Notes: generated by a model not told the origin, from the letters alone. A stretch of DNA of 64,000 bases from Owenia fusiformis (GCA_903813345.2 CAIIXF020000003.1:16134931-16198930); one strand, 5' to 3'; counted from the stretch's first letter, positions 1 through 12,283 are shown. Numbers and translations: made by a program.

Positions 1-1561
1 CACATGAGACGATGTAATGATTAAACTTAAAAGCAAATATGCAAATACAGAGCCAGATTTGCTGACCCACGCCAGCCTTAAAGTTGATTTGTGTAACTTT
101 CAGATTGCACTTGCAATTGTTCAAAGAAAATGTATGCACTTATTTGTGCCTTAAGGAAACAACTTTCGACCATTCATATAATTTGACTGGTCTCATTCGT
201 AAGAATCGTGTATAGTAGTCACTTTGGTGCTAATAGATTTCAAAGAGTATTTTGATTTCATTGAGAAACACATAACCTTCATCAAGTAACTTTCTGTGAG
301 AATTTTTAGGAATTTGACTATCCTAATTTATCGGGAATTTATCGGAGTCCCTCTTTCTAAAACGTGTCTTTTAAAGATGATAGAAGCTGTGAAACCAAAA
401 TTGATACGAGATTAGCATACTAGAATCACAATCTTTTGAAACCCCACCCAAAATACTGTTGTAGCCATTTAGTAAAATTGCTTCAAAGGAGGTCAAGTGA
501 GTCTGGTCAAATGGATTGTATTATATTACTTGGTGGCATTTTGGACATGGACCTGGAATGAATCTTTTTTTAATATTTTGATAGTTTTCACATCTTCCTT
601 TGGAATTCTTTGGTGTCGTTTTCGCATCTTTCTTTGGCATTATCCTGATGGGGTCATCCCCTCTTTCTTGAAAGAAATTGAAAGAGGCGAGGGACTTTGG
701 TTTACCGACCATTTGAACATTTGATTCCTAATGAGACGTGAAACTATAGGCCTATGCACCCCCCCCCCCCCCCCTTTGCCCTTTTTAACAGTTTAAAAAA
801 GAGCTCCATGAGCGTACTGGCATATTAACAACATTGATTGGTGAATGTTCAATGCATGTTTGCTAATTTATTTGCTTTCTTGTCCTTGCCCTTCGTTTTT
901 CTGAGTCATATGGACTAAGAACATGTTTGTTGGTTTCAGAGCTGGTGGCGGCGTAGTTGGGTGTGTTGTCAGAAACGTTGATCTTGTTATACAGAAATGC
1001 CGAAAATCTCTCCCTTTCACTATCGAGTAATGCTTTGTAGAATTTGTGAATGGGATTTGGAAGTATGCCATGTTTGAATTCCAGATCAAATACTTAACTG
1101 TACAGATGCCGGTGCATGCTCAATGCTCAGTGTGGTAAAGTCTTGGACGTTGGTTAATACTCGGAACCCGTTCATAAGGTCCAGCACCCCAATAATCGTA
1201 TAGGTTGTGGTGTTTTACTGAAGTTTGAAGGACGTTTATTCTGTTTCTGAGGGAACGCCATTTATTCTGGTCATATTTGAAACTGTGATATTTTAATCGT
1301 AATTTCATAATTTATACTCCTCTGTATATTTCTAATTACCAGTATGATTTTATTATATCCCATGCATGATGTTGGGGTTTTGAATTTTGACAATAGTTTT
1401 GGATTTTGATAATGGATTTGGATTTTGCCAGTGGTTTACATCCATTATGGTAGTCATAGCTCCCACTCTTCCATTGAAGAATAGCCATCGTTTTTCTAAT
1501 AGAGGGTTGGCTGTGACTGTATAGTGTGAAGCAGGGGGTTTATATGATTTTTTCTACACAG
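1..1561. other. No recognisable gene; AT-rich flank
   Basis: No exon-like segment with good splice sites and protein-like content was recognised here. The stretch contains a C16 homopolymer at 759-774. Short open frames are what AT-rich sequence gives by chance. A good polypyrimidine tract and CAG acceptor sit at the right edge (about 1545-1561) and belong to the next entry. Confidence 0.5.
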
Positions 1562-1648
1562 AAAGCTCGGGCAGAGGAGATTAACCTTTTGCGGCAATGT
1601 GGACTCAGTCCTCGTCCAAAACGTAAATGTGTGCACAAGTATTCATAA
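1562..1648 (+). CDS. Candidate terminal coding exon of an unidentified upstream gene
   Basis: A pyrimidine-rich run ending in TTCTACACAG is followed by 28 sense codons and TAA. In phase 0 the translation starts KARAEEINLL and ends RPKRKCVHKYS, a charged, helix-then-basic tail that looks more protein-like than its surroundings and is more GC-rich. No donor is needed because the frame closes at 1646-1648, so it would be a last exon whose earlier exons lie left of the window. I do not recognise the family. A second frame is also open for about 32 codons, so the phase is not certain. No clear AATAAA was found just downstream. It could be chance; splice-site quality and residue composition are the only support. 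Confidence 0.33.
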   Translation, partial: KARAEEINLLRQCGLSPRPKRKCVHKYS

Positions 1649-2260
1649 TGATTGCACATGACACTGGTACACAATAGGTTTCATAAAAACGATCAAACAT
1701 AACTGATTTTGTGCAGTGTCAAGTTGAAACCTAATAGAATGGAAACGTATTATTCTTATAGTGCGGTATGACTGCATTAAAGTGACCCAAATACTCAAAG
1801 AAACAATCCAATTTCTAAGATCTCCCCTGTCAGACCCTTGACATTCTGATACTCATAGCATCTTTCTGTTTCACCTGAAACATCTCAGGGCTGAGAAGAA
1901 ATGAGATGTCATGGTTTATCATGATGGACCCTTGAAAATAAGAGAAAATTGGAGATGTACAGAAAGCTCTCTTTTACGATTCTAAATCGAACCGTATTGG
2001 AAAAAGTGCTCAAATGACCCAATATAATTCAAAGCAACAGTTCCTTTCCGTGGATGAAGTCCAAGTCTTTATGACACTGATTTCGTCTTTCTGTTTTCTT
2101 AATATCATCTTGAAGCGACGATGTGGTTCTATAGCTTGTTGTTTGGAAACATCTTCGGACTTCCGAAGTGATAAGACATAGCCATTGAAAGTTGTGAATG
2201 GAGACGGTTTAGAAGATGAATTCTATGTTACTCGGTTACACCAATAGAGCATGAAGGGAC
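1649..2260. other. No recognisable gene
   Basis: Possible 3' untranslated or intergenic sequence after the candidate terminal exon. Nothing coding is recognised. Near 1965 there is a motif resembling the GCTCTCTTTT block of the TTACCCT MITE family described elsewhere in the window. Confidence 0.4.
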
Positions 2261-2620
2261 CTCCATAGCCATTGCACGGGCCGGGACCTCATGGGCCTCT
2301 GCCCGATGGGACTCCATGGGATTCTGTGGGACTTTGCCCCATGTAACCCAATCTAGTCCCATGAGACTCGACGGGCTCTATGGAGCATCATGGGGCAAAG
2401 TCCCATGAAGCCCAGTCGAGAATGAGCATGTTCATTCTTTCCATTGGTAAGCTTATGGGGTATCGTGGTGATCATGTGACGTGTCACATGACTTGGTATC
2501 AAAATGGCCGCGGCAAAACCTTCTAAACTAAATTACATCATTTCTATGGGACTCGATGGGGCATGGTGGAACTCAATGGGACTCGATGGGGCAAGTTGGA
2601 TTTTGCCCCATTGGTGTGTG
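2261..2620. repeat. Degenerate repeat of GGGACTCGATGGGGCA-type words with inverted copies
   Basis: The words ATGGGACTC and ATGGGGCA recur many times at 2261-2410 and 2541-2616. GTGGGACTTTGCCCCATG (2326-2343) is the inverse of CATGGGGCAAAGTCCCATG (2388-2406), so part of the block can fold. The two halves are separated by about 130 bp of ordinary sequence. It looks like a decayed minisatellite or the GC-rich core of a small palindromic element; the boundaries are approximate. Confidence 0.6.
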
Positions 2621-5600
2621 TTGGGCTTGATCTCAGACCCGGAATAAATTGAACGACAGTCTGATGAATAAAAATAATAAACAAAAGCAATGCAAGTGTC
2701 AACACACAACAAAAACAACAAATGACATGCCTAATCAATGACAATTGAGAACGTCAGTCTAACAGGTGTACGTGACCCCACAACGCAATAACTAATGCCT
2801 ATATTCATAAATATCTCATTGAAATTGCCACCAATATCCACCAAAATAACCCTTATGGAGTTGAGCGCAATCAATGTCAGCTGAGCAACATTCACTGTAT
2901 AGTCGTCGTACGATGCGAGAGAGAAAATTGGATGTGCTTGAAATGAATTCAAAAGAACAGAATTCAAAAGAAAGTGCATTCACATGGATTGTTTCTTTAA
3001 CTTTTTAACCTACCGCTCTTCAATATCACCAAACACTCGGATCGATTTTTAAGCATCATGTGTTTTTTATTCAATACGAATAAAAAATGAATACGTTTGA
3101 CACGTAACATTTGAGATTTACTATGAGTCAATAGTTGACATCTCCATTCAAACCAATATGAAATTGAATATAAAAAACAAAAAGCGTTCTTCAAATATTG
3201 AGAAACTCTGAAATTCTTGAAATCACTTGTTTGCCATTCAGGTTTTATGATTTTGAACATGTGTAAGTGTCAATATTTGCTACAAAGCAAATATTAGAGG
3301 TTAACTTGAAAAATGGTGGAACACGTGGCCAAATGGTGTACTAGGGTCATAATTACATGTATAATCCATAATTTGGTGACAATATAGGATGGGTGGCAAA
3401 AGAAAAAAATGAAGAAGTCCCGTCCTGCAGATTTTACAATTTACTTACAAGACACACCCACCCCATAACCATACGATAACCCTAAATTACAATCTAACCT
3501 GCCCCACTGATGGCATGATACCATATTTCTTTTACCCTGTACTATACCAATTAAACCAAGAAAATAAAAACTAGGAACGCCAGATCAGATCCACTAATAA
3601 ACCATTGAACACAGTCTATACCATAATCAAAGTATATCAGTTGAGAAACATCTTGGTTATAGATTTTGTAAATCAAATGAATACCACGGTAACTGTCTCC
3701 ATGGACCATGTAAGATACATCGGCAACCAGTACAAAGTAAAAGTAATAATACCATTAAATGTCTCACGATTTATTCTAAAAAATTTGCAAAACATTGCTA
3801 TCGGGAATAAATTTGTTATCGTCAAACACCTATTGGCTTAATTGTTTCAATTCAACTAAAATAGAAAACAACAAAACTGTTTTGATATTGTTATGTAATT
3901 TGGGCGTGGAGTCGCCACTGCTATAATTCAATATCAAATGTACTTATTGATAAAACTCAAAAAATAATGATCGATATATTAATCACTTACCAAACACAGA
4001 TACTGCCACTACAAGAAGCGCTACATATAATCCGTCGCGTATTCTCATCATTTTTGGTAATTTGCAACTTTGACCAACGATCAAAAATACAAATTTCCTC
4101 CCAGAAAGCCGGCTCTATCGAAGTGTACGGAATACAAATGGCAAGTGATGTATTTCATTGGATCACCGCGATATTGTAAGCTCTCGATTAAACAGTACTT
4201 AACCTCCCTGCCAGAAATGTCCAATCGGTTCTACTTTGAACAAACAATTCCACACATTTCAGATATATTTGCAGAGAAGGGAACTGTTTGTGTATAATTC
4301 AAATATGTGTATGTTCAGATGTTTGAATTCAAAATCTGAATTTTATATTTTAGAGGAAAATGAGAAATGAACAAGATGTTGATTTTGCGTACTAGATTCT
4401 GTGAGAGAAAGCGAGGGTGTTTGACGTTATATAACATGCTCCAGTCAATTGTGAAATCGAAAGGGTCCTACTGGGTAGAACACTTAAACCACCGAGAAAG
4501 AAACTTAAACCATTGACTTATCATTTTCATAATACTTCAGATTAAAATGTTTCTTTTTGACTACTTTTATCGTTTACTCCAAACTAGTTGAATCAATGTA
4601 TATTTGAGCTTATTAAATTATTCGCCCAAGAACACAAATTAATTTGATTATTTATCTTCACGACTTCCTACCTCTTACAACATTCTACTGTCTTCCACTG
4701 GCACTGTACTCGATTGCGCTCTTACCGAAAGGAGTTCGTTTCGGTAACAATATGGCTACGATTCCAGTTATAATTGTTCATTAAGATTTTTCTTTTTCAT
4801 TTATTTCTAGAGATATAGCATAAATCATCCCAGTCTTTTCAGTACAAACATGTATAGCCTAAGCATCATAAGTTTCTAGAAATCCAAGTGATTTCGCACG
4901 AAATAGTTCGTGGGATGACAGAATCGTCCATATATTTCCTCACTTTTGTTACGTAAACGGAACTTCAAAAATCTATGTCCTTTTAATCAAGTCCGCACAC
5001 GTAACAATAGTGAGGTATCAAATCCACGGTTCTGTTGTTTTTTGAACAATTTGTTCGCAGACATGTAGATTTTCATAAACATATGATACTGACACATGTT
5101 TGTGAAAAAGTTCTGCCTGCAACTCGTGAAATAAGGAGAAAAAAATTGCACTTTCGAGGTTCCGGCATTTTGTTACCGAAACGGATCGGTAATTAGTTTG
5201 AAGAGAGCAGTACTGGTGCCTTGGAAAAGTACACGCTGAACTATGTTTATGTTTATTTCCTTTATTTGAATTCACACAAATATACAACGCATGAGTGGGT
5301 GACACAGGGATGACACTAAAAAAAGTGTACACTCCCCTCCGTAAGTTTGGCAACCTTAGCTCCCCCATTGAACTACGTGTTAAAACCTCTTTACGTTTGA
5401 ATTTTTATTTACTTAACAGGCGATGAAATAACTTATAATATTGATGGAAACGTAACTTGACTTTTTTTCCAATACCTCCAAATTTTCTCAATTTTTTCCT
5501 CAATTACAATAGGTCGAAAATTGATGATAAATTTGATGAATTTTTAAAAATCGTCATTATTCCCAACAAAAAGTTTACAATAAGGCTGTGTGTTGTCATA

Positions 5601-6309
5601 CCTGTTAAAGTGCAGTTGGGGACATGTCCTTGCATTCAACCACACAAATGTTCATTTTTGCTTGTCACATCTAAAGAGAGACCCATTGGATAAGTAATAC
5701 AAACATACATAATGAGGAGTTGATAAATGGAAACTGTAAACAGCAGGCTATGTCAGAAATAAATATGAATCAAGTCAAAAGAATAAAACTGTGTTTGATG
5801 ATTACAATAAGAATCTGATAAACTTCATCAAGAGCGATACGTTATGTCAAGTAATAAAAGAAGACAAAAATGTTGAAATAGTTCACAATATTAGTATGAG
5901 TATGTAATGCCGTAACAATCTGACTAAACTAATAATCATGTATTTTCAGTATTATTAGCTTCGAATTTCTTCTCGTTAAATCTTGGGTGCAACCTTTGCC
6001 AAAGAGATCACAGCTTTCTATCCATTCTCGATAGTTTCGTGGTAATTTGAAATACGGGATGTGAAGTGGAGTGTCAAGAGGTATAATCTATACTTTATTT
6101 ATCGAGAACTTTTTAAACTATGGTTCATAGTGATAATTGTATTGGAAACACAATAGAGAGGTTATGTTACAGGCATTTGGGAGAACCTGAACGTAAACGT
6201 GTAATACTAGTATTATGAACCCCGGGAATTGCTGTCCGCCTCTCAGTTGGTTAAAACTGGAACCTTTTTACAACTTTTCCCCTTACACCTTCATACGCAA
6301 TCAGGCAAA
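2621..6309. other. No gene recognised; AT-rich with a few hairpins
   Basis: No exon is supported. A short hairpin lies at 4722-4747 (TTACCGAAA / TTTCGGTAA), and a related inverted sequence with the same TTTCGGTAACAA word lies near 5160-5190, so 4720-5190 may be a decayed palindromic element. At 5240-5366 the minus strand ends in AAATAAACATAAACATAG-like sequence that resembles a LINE 3' tail, but no reverse-transcriptase residues were found upstream. A 116-codon minus-strand open frame (5018-5368) overlaps this and has no recognisable motif. Confidence 0.4.
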
Positions 6310-6721
6310 TTAAGGTTCAGCTGGAAAGTAATATTTTGGTAAAAAATTGCTATAGCAGCACATGTTATTTTCTGGTACAAAATTAAGTATGAAGGTATGT
6401 GTGTATTTCCTTGCTTTTTTCAGGAAAGTATCATTACACTGTCTACTTTTAGTAAACCTGGAAATAGGTCAATGGTAGCTCCTGTGTAGTCTGGAAACTT
6501 TGAAAGAAAATTTGGAAAAATAGAAAGTGTGAAATATCAGAATTTCCTGGAGCTCCCATTGAACTCCTACTAGATATTCTTAAAAAAGACAATGCAATGA
6601 TACTTTCCTGAAAAAAGCAAGGCAATTGACACATGTCTTCATACTTTATTTTGTACCAGAAAATAACATGTGCTGGTATAGCAATTTTTTACCAAAATGT
6701 TACTTTCCAGCTGTACCTTAA
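6310..6721. mobile_element. TTAA-flanked palindromic MITE (piggyBac/Kolobok-like target site)
   Basis: A 404-bp element (6314-6717) lies between TTAA tetranucleotides at 6310-6313 and 6718-6721. Its arms are inverted over about 140 bp: GGTTCAGCTGGAAAGTAA at the left answers TTACTTTCCAGCTGTACC at the right, and the GGTAAAAAATTGCTATA and CTGAAAAAAGCAAGG blocks also pair. The centre (about 6452-6580) is single copy. TTAA target duplication is typical of piggyBac and Kolobok transposons. There is no transposase reading frame, so it is non-autonomous. Confidence 0.85.
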
Positions 6722-8127
6722 GGCTAGTGAGGTGAAAATAGTAAATGGGGGACTATAATGTTACACGTTCCACGTACACGTCATCTTCAAAACAGTGCGG
6801 ATGCTAACTTAACCTCCCTGATAACAAGATCGCCGCCTTCAATGAAACGCAAAGTGTCTTAAATGATTTCATCCTATCATAAAGTATTAAATGGATGCCT
6901 GGCTAACCCGATTTAGATATACTTCTACTATGCATGGTACACATAACCGGTTTTGCCTTAGCATTCCCACGGCTTCCCATTAATACCATTATTAAGGGGT
7001 TCTCGTAAACAAATTGAAACCTATTGAGTTGAGTTGAGTGAATGGTAAACGTAATCCGCAATACCTGTGAGTGTCCAGTACACTATTTAAAGGACATTGT
7101 TGTTATTTTAGGTTAGTGCCCAATATTCAAACATATTTTTAGATTAAATCTATGTCATTCTCTCTGAATTGAAAGCGTCTATGGCAAAATCGTAGAAAAT
7201 TAAAACATGATCTTTATTAATGTTGTACAAAGAATACAATACACATGTGTGTAAGTGACTGCTTTGAGCATTATTAGCCACATTCTACAATTACAATAAA
7301 CAATGTATTCAATCAATAATATTGATTAAAATAAATAAGATACAAGATAACAAGAAGATAAAAGTTGTTTTGTGGAGGATTTCAGACATTTACACATCGC
7401 TCAAAGAAAATGGCAATGTACTTTACAATCAGAATCTCAGCTCTACTTAATCGTTTGTCACTATTGAGGATCAGGGAAAGTTTGTCACGCTGTGTCTTAT
7501 ATTTACGAGGGTATTGCATATTCATATTTTTAGTTGGTTTTCTAATTCAGTCCAAAATGTTTATCTCAAGTTACATCGAAATTCGAAATATAAAACTGAA
7601 TGCATGGATTATTAAAGATAAATGATATATAATCTTTTTTTAAGTTCTCTGATGTCGTAAAATGCATTTTGGTCTCAATTGTGCACAACATACTAAATCA
7701 AAACTAAAACATTAAAACTACGTACAAGTCAGTTACATCAACAGTCAAAACGACTCACCTGAGTGACCTCTTTTGATGAATAAAGTAATTAAATGTTGGA
7801 CACTGACCAGTGTCTGAAATAAATCTGAAATAAGGTACAGTACTTTTTAATTTAATGTCTATTAATATATGTCATCTAACCACGTCCTATATATGTGACC
7901 ACTGTGTCTAAAAGAAGTGCACCTGTAGACACTTTCTTTTAAACAGGCACTATGTATATTTTGGAAGAAAAAAGGATGAAATAATCTTTGAGATATGTGA
8001 CACTCAATCAGACATGATACAAACCTTAATTTAGGTTAAAACTGAAGTGAGAAAAAATAACCCAAATAGAGCATTTGAAGTTCAGAGATTCACTGTCGTG
8101 CATGCCCACCTTTCGCAAACTCTTTTT
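6722..8127. other. No gene recognised
   Basis: AT-rich sequence between two mobile elements. An 86-codon open frame at 7365-7625 has no motif and no convincing splice context. No repeat pairing with other parts of the window was noticed. Confidence 0.4.
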
Positions 8128-9060
8128 TCAATTTCAATTTCAATTTATTCCTTAATAATATAATAAAATACAGTACATATAAAAGGTTTAACAGGTGACA
8201 TCATTTCTGATGTTTATACCCGTACATGTTAAAGCATAATATTACGAATATTAAGAACAAGGTAAGGTCAAGGAATTATCAAACATATCAAGATTAAGTT
8301 TTGTCTTAGAGAAGATCGAAGAGGAAGTGTTGGTGGGGGAGGTGCATCACAGATATAAATATTTACAGGTTTAGTGTCCAGTACCCAGGCTTCGAGTTAT
8401 ATTTGTATATCATTTTTATATAAAATACATGAATATGAAAAGTGTAAAATCACACTACTATACCTTGCATTTGGTGTTCATGAGCAACCCATTTGGCTTA
8501 TTAGTAATGATTATGTATTTGTTTTTATTTGTCTGTTCCTTGTGAATGGTTTATCGGTTGAAAATTAGATGCTAGTAAGGCACTTTCAAAAATATATTAA
8601 ACAATTCAATTAGACAAACAAAGTATCTTATGCATTTCTAGGTGTTAGGTATAGTAGTGTGAAAATGAAATCATGTATACAAAGCCAAAATATGTTTCTT
8701 ATATTTAGATTTAAGGCATTTACTCGACCTTGAATTTTTAATTTCTGAAGGGAGGCCATTCCAAATAAATGGTCCGGAAAATGAAAGCATCTTTCTTCCA
8801 AAGGATTCTGTTTTAAATTGGGGCAAGGCATAGTTGTATTTACCTCTTGTATCATACTTGTGTAATTCAATATGCCTTGTAAATAAGTTAGGAAATATAT
8901 CATGGATATTGTTTTCATTATTTTGCCACTTAAAGATTTAAAAGATGGCGTATGGTTAATAATTCTCAAAAATGAATAAATCGTGTGATGCAAACAACTT
9001 CGCCATCTTTCATTGACATTGCTAAAGGCTTGACATATAAAAATTGGCAGATTGAAAATA
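8128..9060 (-). mobile_element. 5'-truncated LINE (non-LTR retrotransposon), 3' end with ORF2 C-terminus
   Basis: On the minus strand the end of a reverse-transcriptase polyprotein can be read: HKYDTRGKYNYALPQFKT, then SFGRKMLSFSGPFIWNGLP, a basic stretch ending KKHILALYT and a stop at 8671-8673. The D-T-R ... FGR-SFSGP-WN-LP pattern is the familiar C-terminal tail of CR1/L2-type and related LINE ORF2 proteins. Upstream residues (about 8900-9040) continue in a neighbouring frame, so at least one frameshift has occurred. About 540 bp of 3' UTR follows and ends in TTTTATTATATTATTAAG, AATAAATTGAAATTGAAATT and repeated ATTGAA at 8147-8128, a simple-repeat tail usual for these elements. The catalytic RT and endonuclease domains are missing: it is a dead 5'-truncated copy. 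Confidence 0.82.
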
Positions 9061-9102
9061 TTTGTGGATGTTTTTTCTTGTAATCATAATTTGGCAACTG
9101 TC

Positions 9103-9424
9103 TCTAAAAATCAAGGAGGATTGGCTCCCAGAATCGAAGTCGATATTTTCTAAAAATGAAAACGCCGAAATGTCGTTATTTTCTGAAATTTTAACCGATT
9201 ATAAATTCAAAATAAACAGTTTAAAAGATTCCATCCAATATCTCGATCATTTCTTGTGAGTCTTGAAAATGTTTGTCAGGAAATAAGACCAAAATTCACG
9301 ATTCAAATGTTGAAGTGAACAAAATGGCGGCTGTTGGAGTTCGAATTTTGTAGAATGACATCCCCATATATTGGACAGAATATCGATATTGCACTCTGGG
9401 AGCCAACCCTCCTTGTCTCAAAAT
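9103..9424. mobile_element. MULE-like MITE, copy 1 (9-bp target duplication)
   Basis: The element proper is 9112-9415 (304 bp). The terminal inverted repeats begin CAAGGAGGATTGGCTCCCAG at the left and match CTGGGAGCCAACCCTCCTTG at the right, about 20 bp. Flanks are TCTAAAAAT (9103-9111) and TCTCAAAAT (9416-9424), one mismatch in 9 bp. A second copy at 13155-13459 in the opposite orientation has a perfect 9-bp duplication. Nine-base duplications point to the Mutator (MULE) superfamily, although Merlin-like elements also make 8-9 bp. There is no coding capacity. Confidence 0.85.
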
Positions 9425-9454
9425 GTAACAAACATGACTTTTGACTTTTAAAAG

Positions 9455-10205
9455 GATTGGTATCGATATGGAGAACTGGATTCAACAATGTTTTTCTCTT
9501 AAACCAATCATTGAAAACATTCTGTAAAAAACACGGTATTTTATGTAATGTTGATTGATTGACAACAATTCAATGCGAAAATTATTTAGAAATATTTTAC
9601 TGTTTTAACTGTTTTTGTTAACATTTTTTGTTTTTAAGTGTAATTGTTTTTGCTCCTTTCTATCAATTCTTGAGAATGAAATAAAATGTCTTTCCGAACC
9701 CTTGTTGGAACAAAATAGCATATACAACAAGTTTTTAGACCTCTCAATATTATAGTTATGCAAAGGAATTTTTGGTTGATTTTAAGAAAGTATTCAAAAA
9801 ATTGAAACAAAATCCCCCCAATATAGATAAAAATCAAGAAAAACCCTTTATTTCATTAACATGATACTTTTTTAAAATCAACCAAAATTTCCTTGGTACA
9901 ATTACAATATTGGGAGACCTAAACATGTTGTGTTTATGTCGTTTTGTTCCAATGAGGTTCGGAAAGATGTTTTATTTCACTCTGGAAACATGATACCAAG
10001 AACAAAACAAGTGTTTGGTGTGTTTTCTTAAACAATATAGATGAAAGTATACATATATATTTCAAATTATATTGTTACCATTCAAAAGATGACCATTAAA
10101 TCGACGATGTGTTAAATTTTTAGATTTTTTATGACTGGTTTAAGAGAAACGTGTGTTCAAAAAGTTCTCCATATCGACACCACTCCTTTAGAATGGAAAC
10201 TGGCA
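9455..10205. mobile_element. Long imperfect palindrome, probable foldback/MITE
   Basis: Two arms of about 370 bp are inverse copies centred near 9825. Examples: ATCGATATGGAGAACT (9462-9477) answers AGTTCTCCATATCGAC (10161-10176); TTTCTCTTAAACCA pairs with TGGTTTAAGAGAAA; TCTTTCCGAACCCTTGTTGG (9689-9708) pairs with CCAATGAGGTTCGGAAAGAT (9949-9968); GGTTGATTTTAAGAAAGTAT pairs with ATACTTTTTTAAAATCAACC. The arms have diverged and the ends are not sharply defined. No target duplication was recognised. Confidence 0.75.
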
Positions 10206-10894
10206 TGTCGATGAATATAAAAATAGACCGACTAAAGATTAACCTTACTATACATCATTTTAACATTTTTTAACATCTTAAATATGAAGGCTTTTTTACT
10301 AACATCCTGGACAGTGAAAATATTTGTTATTCAATAAGTAGCCTAGACATACGTCTTCGTTTACTTAAGTTTTTAAAAAAACAATAAAAATAATTCAATA
10401 CCTAGGAGCAGTCAATGTTTAGAAGCTAGTTAGAAGCAAACTGATATATTAAGAATATTAAAACACATAGTAATTTGCCATTAAAACAATTTATTGTATA
10501 AGCAAAACAAGATCTTCAAACAAGATTGTTTGAATGATTATTTTTACACCTCACATCAACAATAAATGTATGTCGTGTTCGCAGACATTGACCAAATTAG
10601 GCGATGACATCCTGGGGCACATGGGAGTAGCCCCCTAGGCTAGCTAATTTACATAATAAAATCTTTTGAATCCAGATTTTACTTTGGGTTTTATATGGCC
10701 GAGGGACATTAGGGTAGATCGAAAAACTGAATGGTCTTAGGATGTGGAAGGGTCGTGATGACTGAGGTTTGAGAGAGTGGAATGTCTTGTAGAAATGAAC
10801 AAAATTTTGGACCTCTTAAAATATGTTTTTGTAAAAATTTGCCCATAATCATTGTAAGTTTATGGGAACGCAATGGTCGTGTTCACAACAGCGT
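10206..10894. other. No gene recognised
   Basis: AT-rich sequence with one more GC-rich patch near 10600-10645. No exon, RNA gene or repeat partner was identified. Confidence 0.4.
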
Positions 10895-11347
10895 TCATTC
10901 ACTGTATACAAACTTAGGTGGGGTGCTAGGCTGAACTCTCTATCAGTATGTCCCATACCAATCAATGAAATTTCAATAATTTCCCATCATAGACCAACCA
11001 ATTTGTACAATATTATTGGCAGTTACATGTAAATAACACCACAAAGCCATACCAAATGTCAAAAAGGGGCTAATATACTAACCAAAATGTCCAAATATAT
11101 GACCGAATTTTGGGAAATGATAAAAAACAACCCTAGCAAATTAAGAAAATGCGTAACTACTGGTCTATGCCATACCACAAGTGTTAGATAACGTATCTTC
11201 CTCAACCATTCTAATACCAGAAAGTTGGAAAATCTGACCATTACAATACCGTCTTATATTTTGGGGCATTGTCACAAGATCCTAAAATTTGGGTCCATTT
11301 CCATACCACGATGATGTACCATACCACATTTTAACTTATTTTTGCCG
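10895..11347 (+). mobile_element. Older, diverged copy of the GGGGGGTTCACT element
   Basis: It starts with TTCACTGTATACAAACTTAG and GGGTGCTAGGCTGAA, and continues with CATACCAAATGTC words, GTTAGATAACGTATCTTCC, ACCATTCTAATACCAGAA and ATTTGGGTCCATTTCCATACC. The same blocks occur in the same order in the younger copy at 11357-11893, but with many differences. It therefore looks like a related element that inserted earlier; its outer end is not clear. Confidence 0.65.
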
Positions 11348-11902
11348 GTCCATAATCCCGGGGGGTTCACTGTATATAAAACTCGACGGGGGTCCTAGGC
11401 TGAAGCCTCAAATATCAATATGTTCCCATACCAATCTCTCAAATTTCAATATGTTCCCATACCAACCAAAATAACGCCCAAAGGCCATACCAAATGTCCA
11501 AATATAGGACCAATGCGATACCAAATGCCCAATTATGGGACCAATGCCATACCAAATGTCAAAATGTAGGACCAATGCCATACCAAATGTCCAAATATGG
11601 GACCAATGCCATACCTTAATTCAAAGTAAATGAAATATAGGATCAATGTCATACAAATGTGCAAATACAGGACCAATGTCATACAAGGAATGTTAGGTAA
11701 CGTATCTACAACGACCATTCTCATACCAGAAGAGCAAAAGTCCGACCATTGCCATACCTCAGAAGTCAGAAATTTCCGGGCATTCCCATACCAAATCCTA
11801 AAATATGGGTCCATTGCTATACCAAACGTTGAAAAAGGTACCCCACATGCGCCGAGGATCCCCGTCAAGGTTTATATATAGTGAACCCCCCGGGTCCATA
11901 AT
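11348..11902 (+). mobile_element. Non-autonomous TIR element with GGGGGGTTCACT ends and 9-bp duplication
   Basis: GTCCATAAT at 11348-11356 is repeated exactly at 11894-11902. Between them, 11357-11893 begins CCCGGGGGGTTCACTGTATA and ends in the inverse TATATAGTGAACCCCCCGG; the pairing continues for about 44 bp (GACGGGGGTCCTAGGC against GCCGAGGATCCCCGTC). Inside is a tandem series of about 30-36 bp, roughly 11480-11660, built on ACCAATGCCATACCAAATGT. The 9-bp duplication again suggests a Mutator-like mobiliser, though the termini differ from the CAAGGAGG family. No protein is encoded. Confidence 0.85.
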
Positions 11903-12283
11903 TAAGACGAATACGGTAGTCTGCAAATTGATTTTGAAGGGAGTGGATAGAATAGCCTGGTCTAGTTTTCGACCAATCAAAATTCTCCTTGCAAATTCAG
12001 TTCCATCCATTTTGATCGAAGTGAATAAACTAAAAGTGAAGCCTACGATATTTTGAGGATATTTCACATACGTTTGATCAAACGGACGAATTATTTTGAC
12101 ATGGATTACATGAATATACTATAGATCACATCACTGTAAAATCTCGGAAGAAAATACCTTGGAAACGTGGATTTTACGCCAAGAAGTGGGAGTGAAAATT
12201 TGGATTTTTTTTTCTGAATCGAGGTCAGTCTTTGACTGATCATTCTGAGATTCAAGCTGGAAGGTCCCACAATAACCCTAGAG
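11903..12283 (+). promoter_or_regulatory. Upstream region / probable 5' UTR of the MTSS-like gene
   Basis: This is the sequence just before the predicted MTSS start codon. It is somewhat less AT-rich than intergenic DNA and contains no ATG in frame close to the start. No TATA box or CpG-dense island is obvious, so the transcription start cannot be placed, and an upstream non-coding exon is possible. The context of the start is GAG ATG G: purine at -3 and G at +4, favourable for initiation. Confidence 0.45.

Noticed and set aside
5018-5368. 116-codon minus-strand open frame
   Set aside because: No domain, no splice context, and it overlaps a possible retroelement tail.
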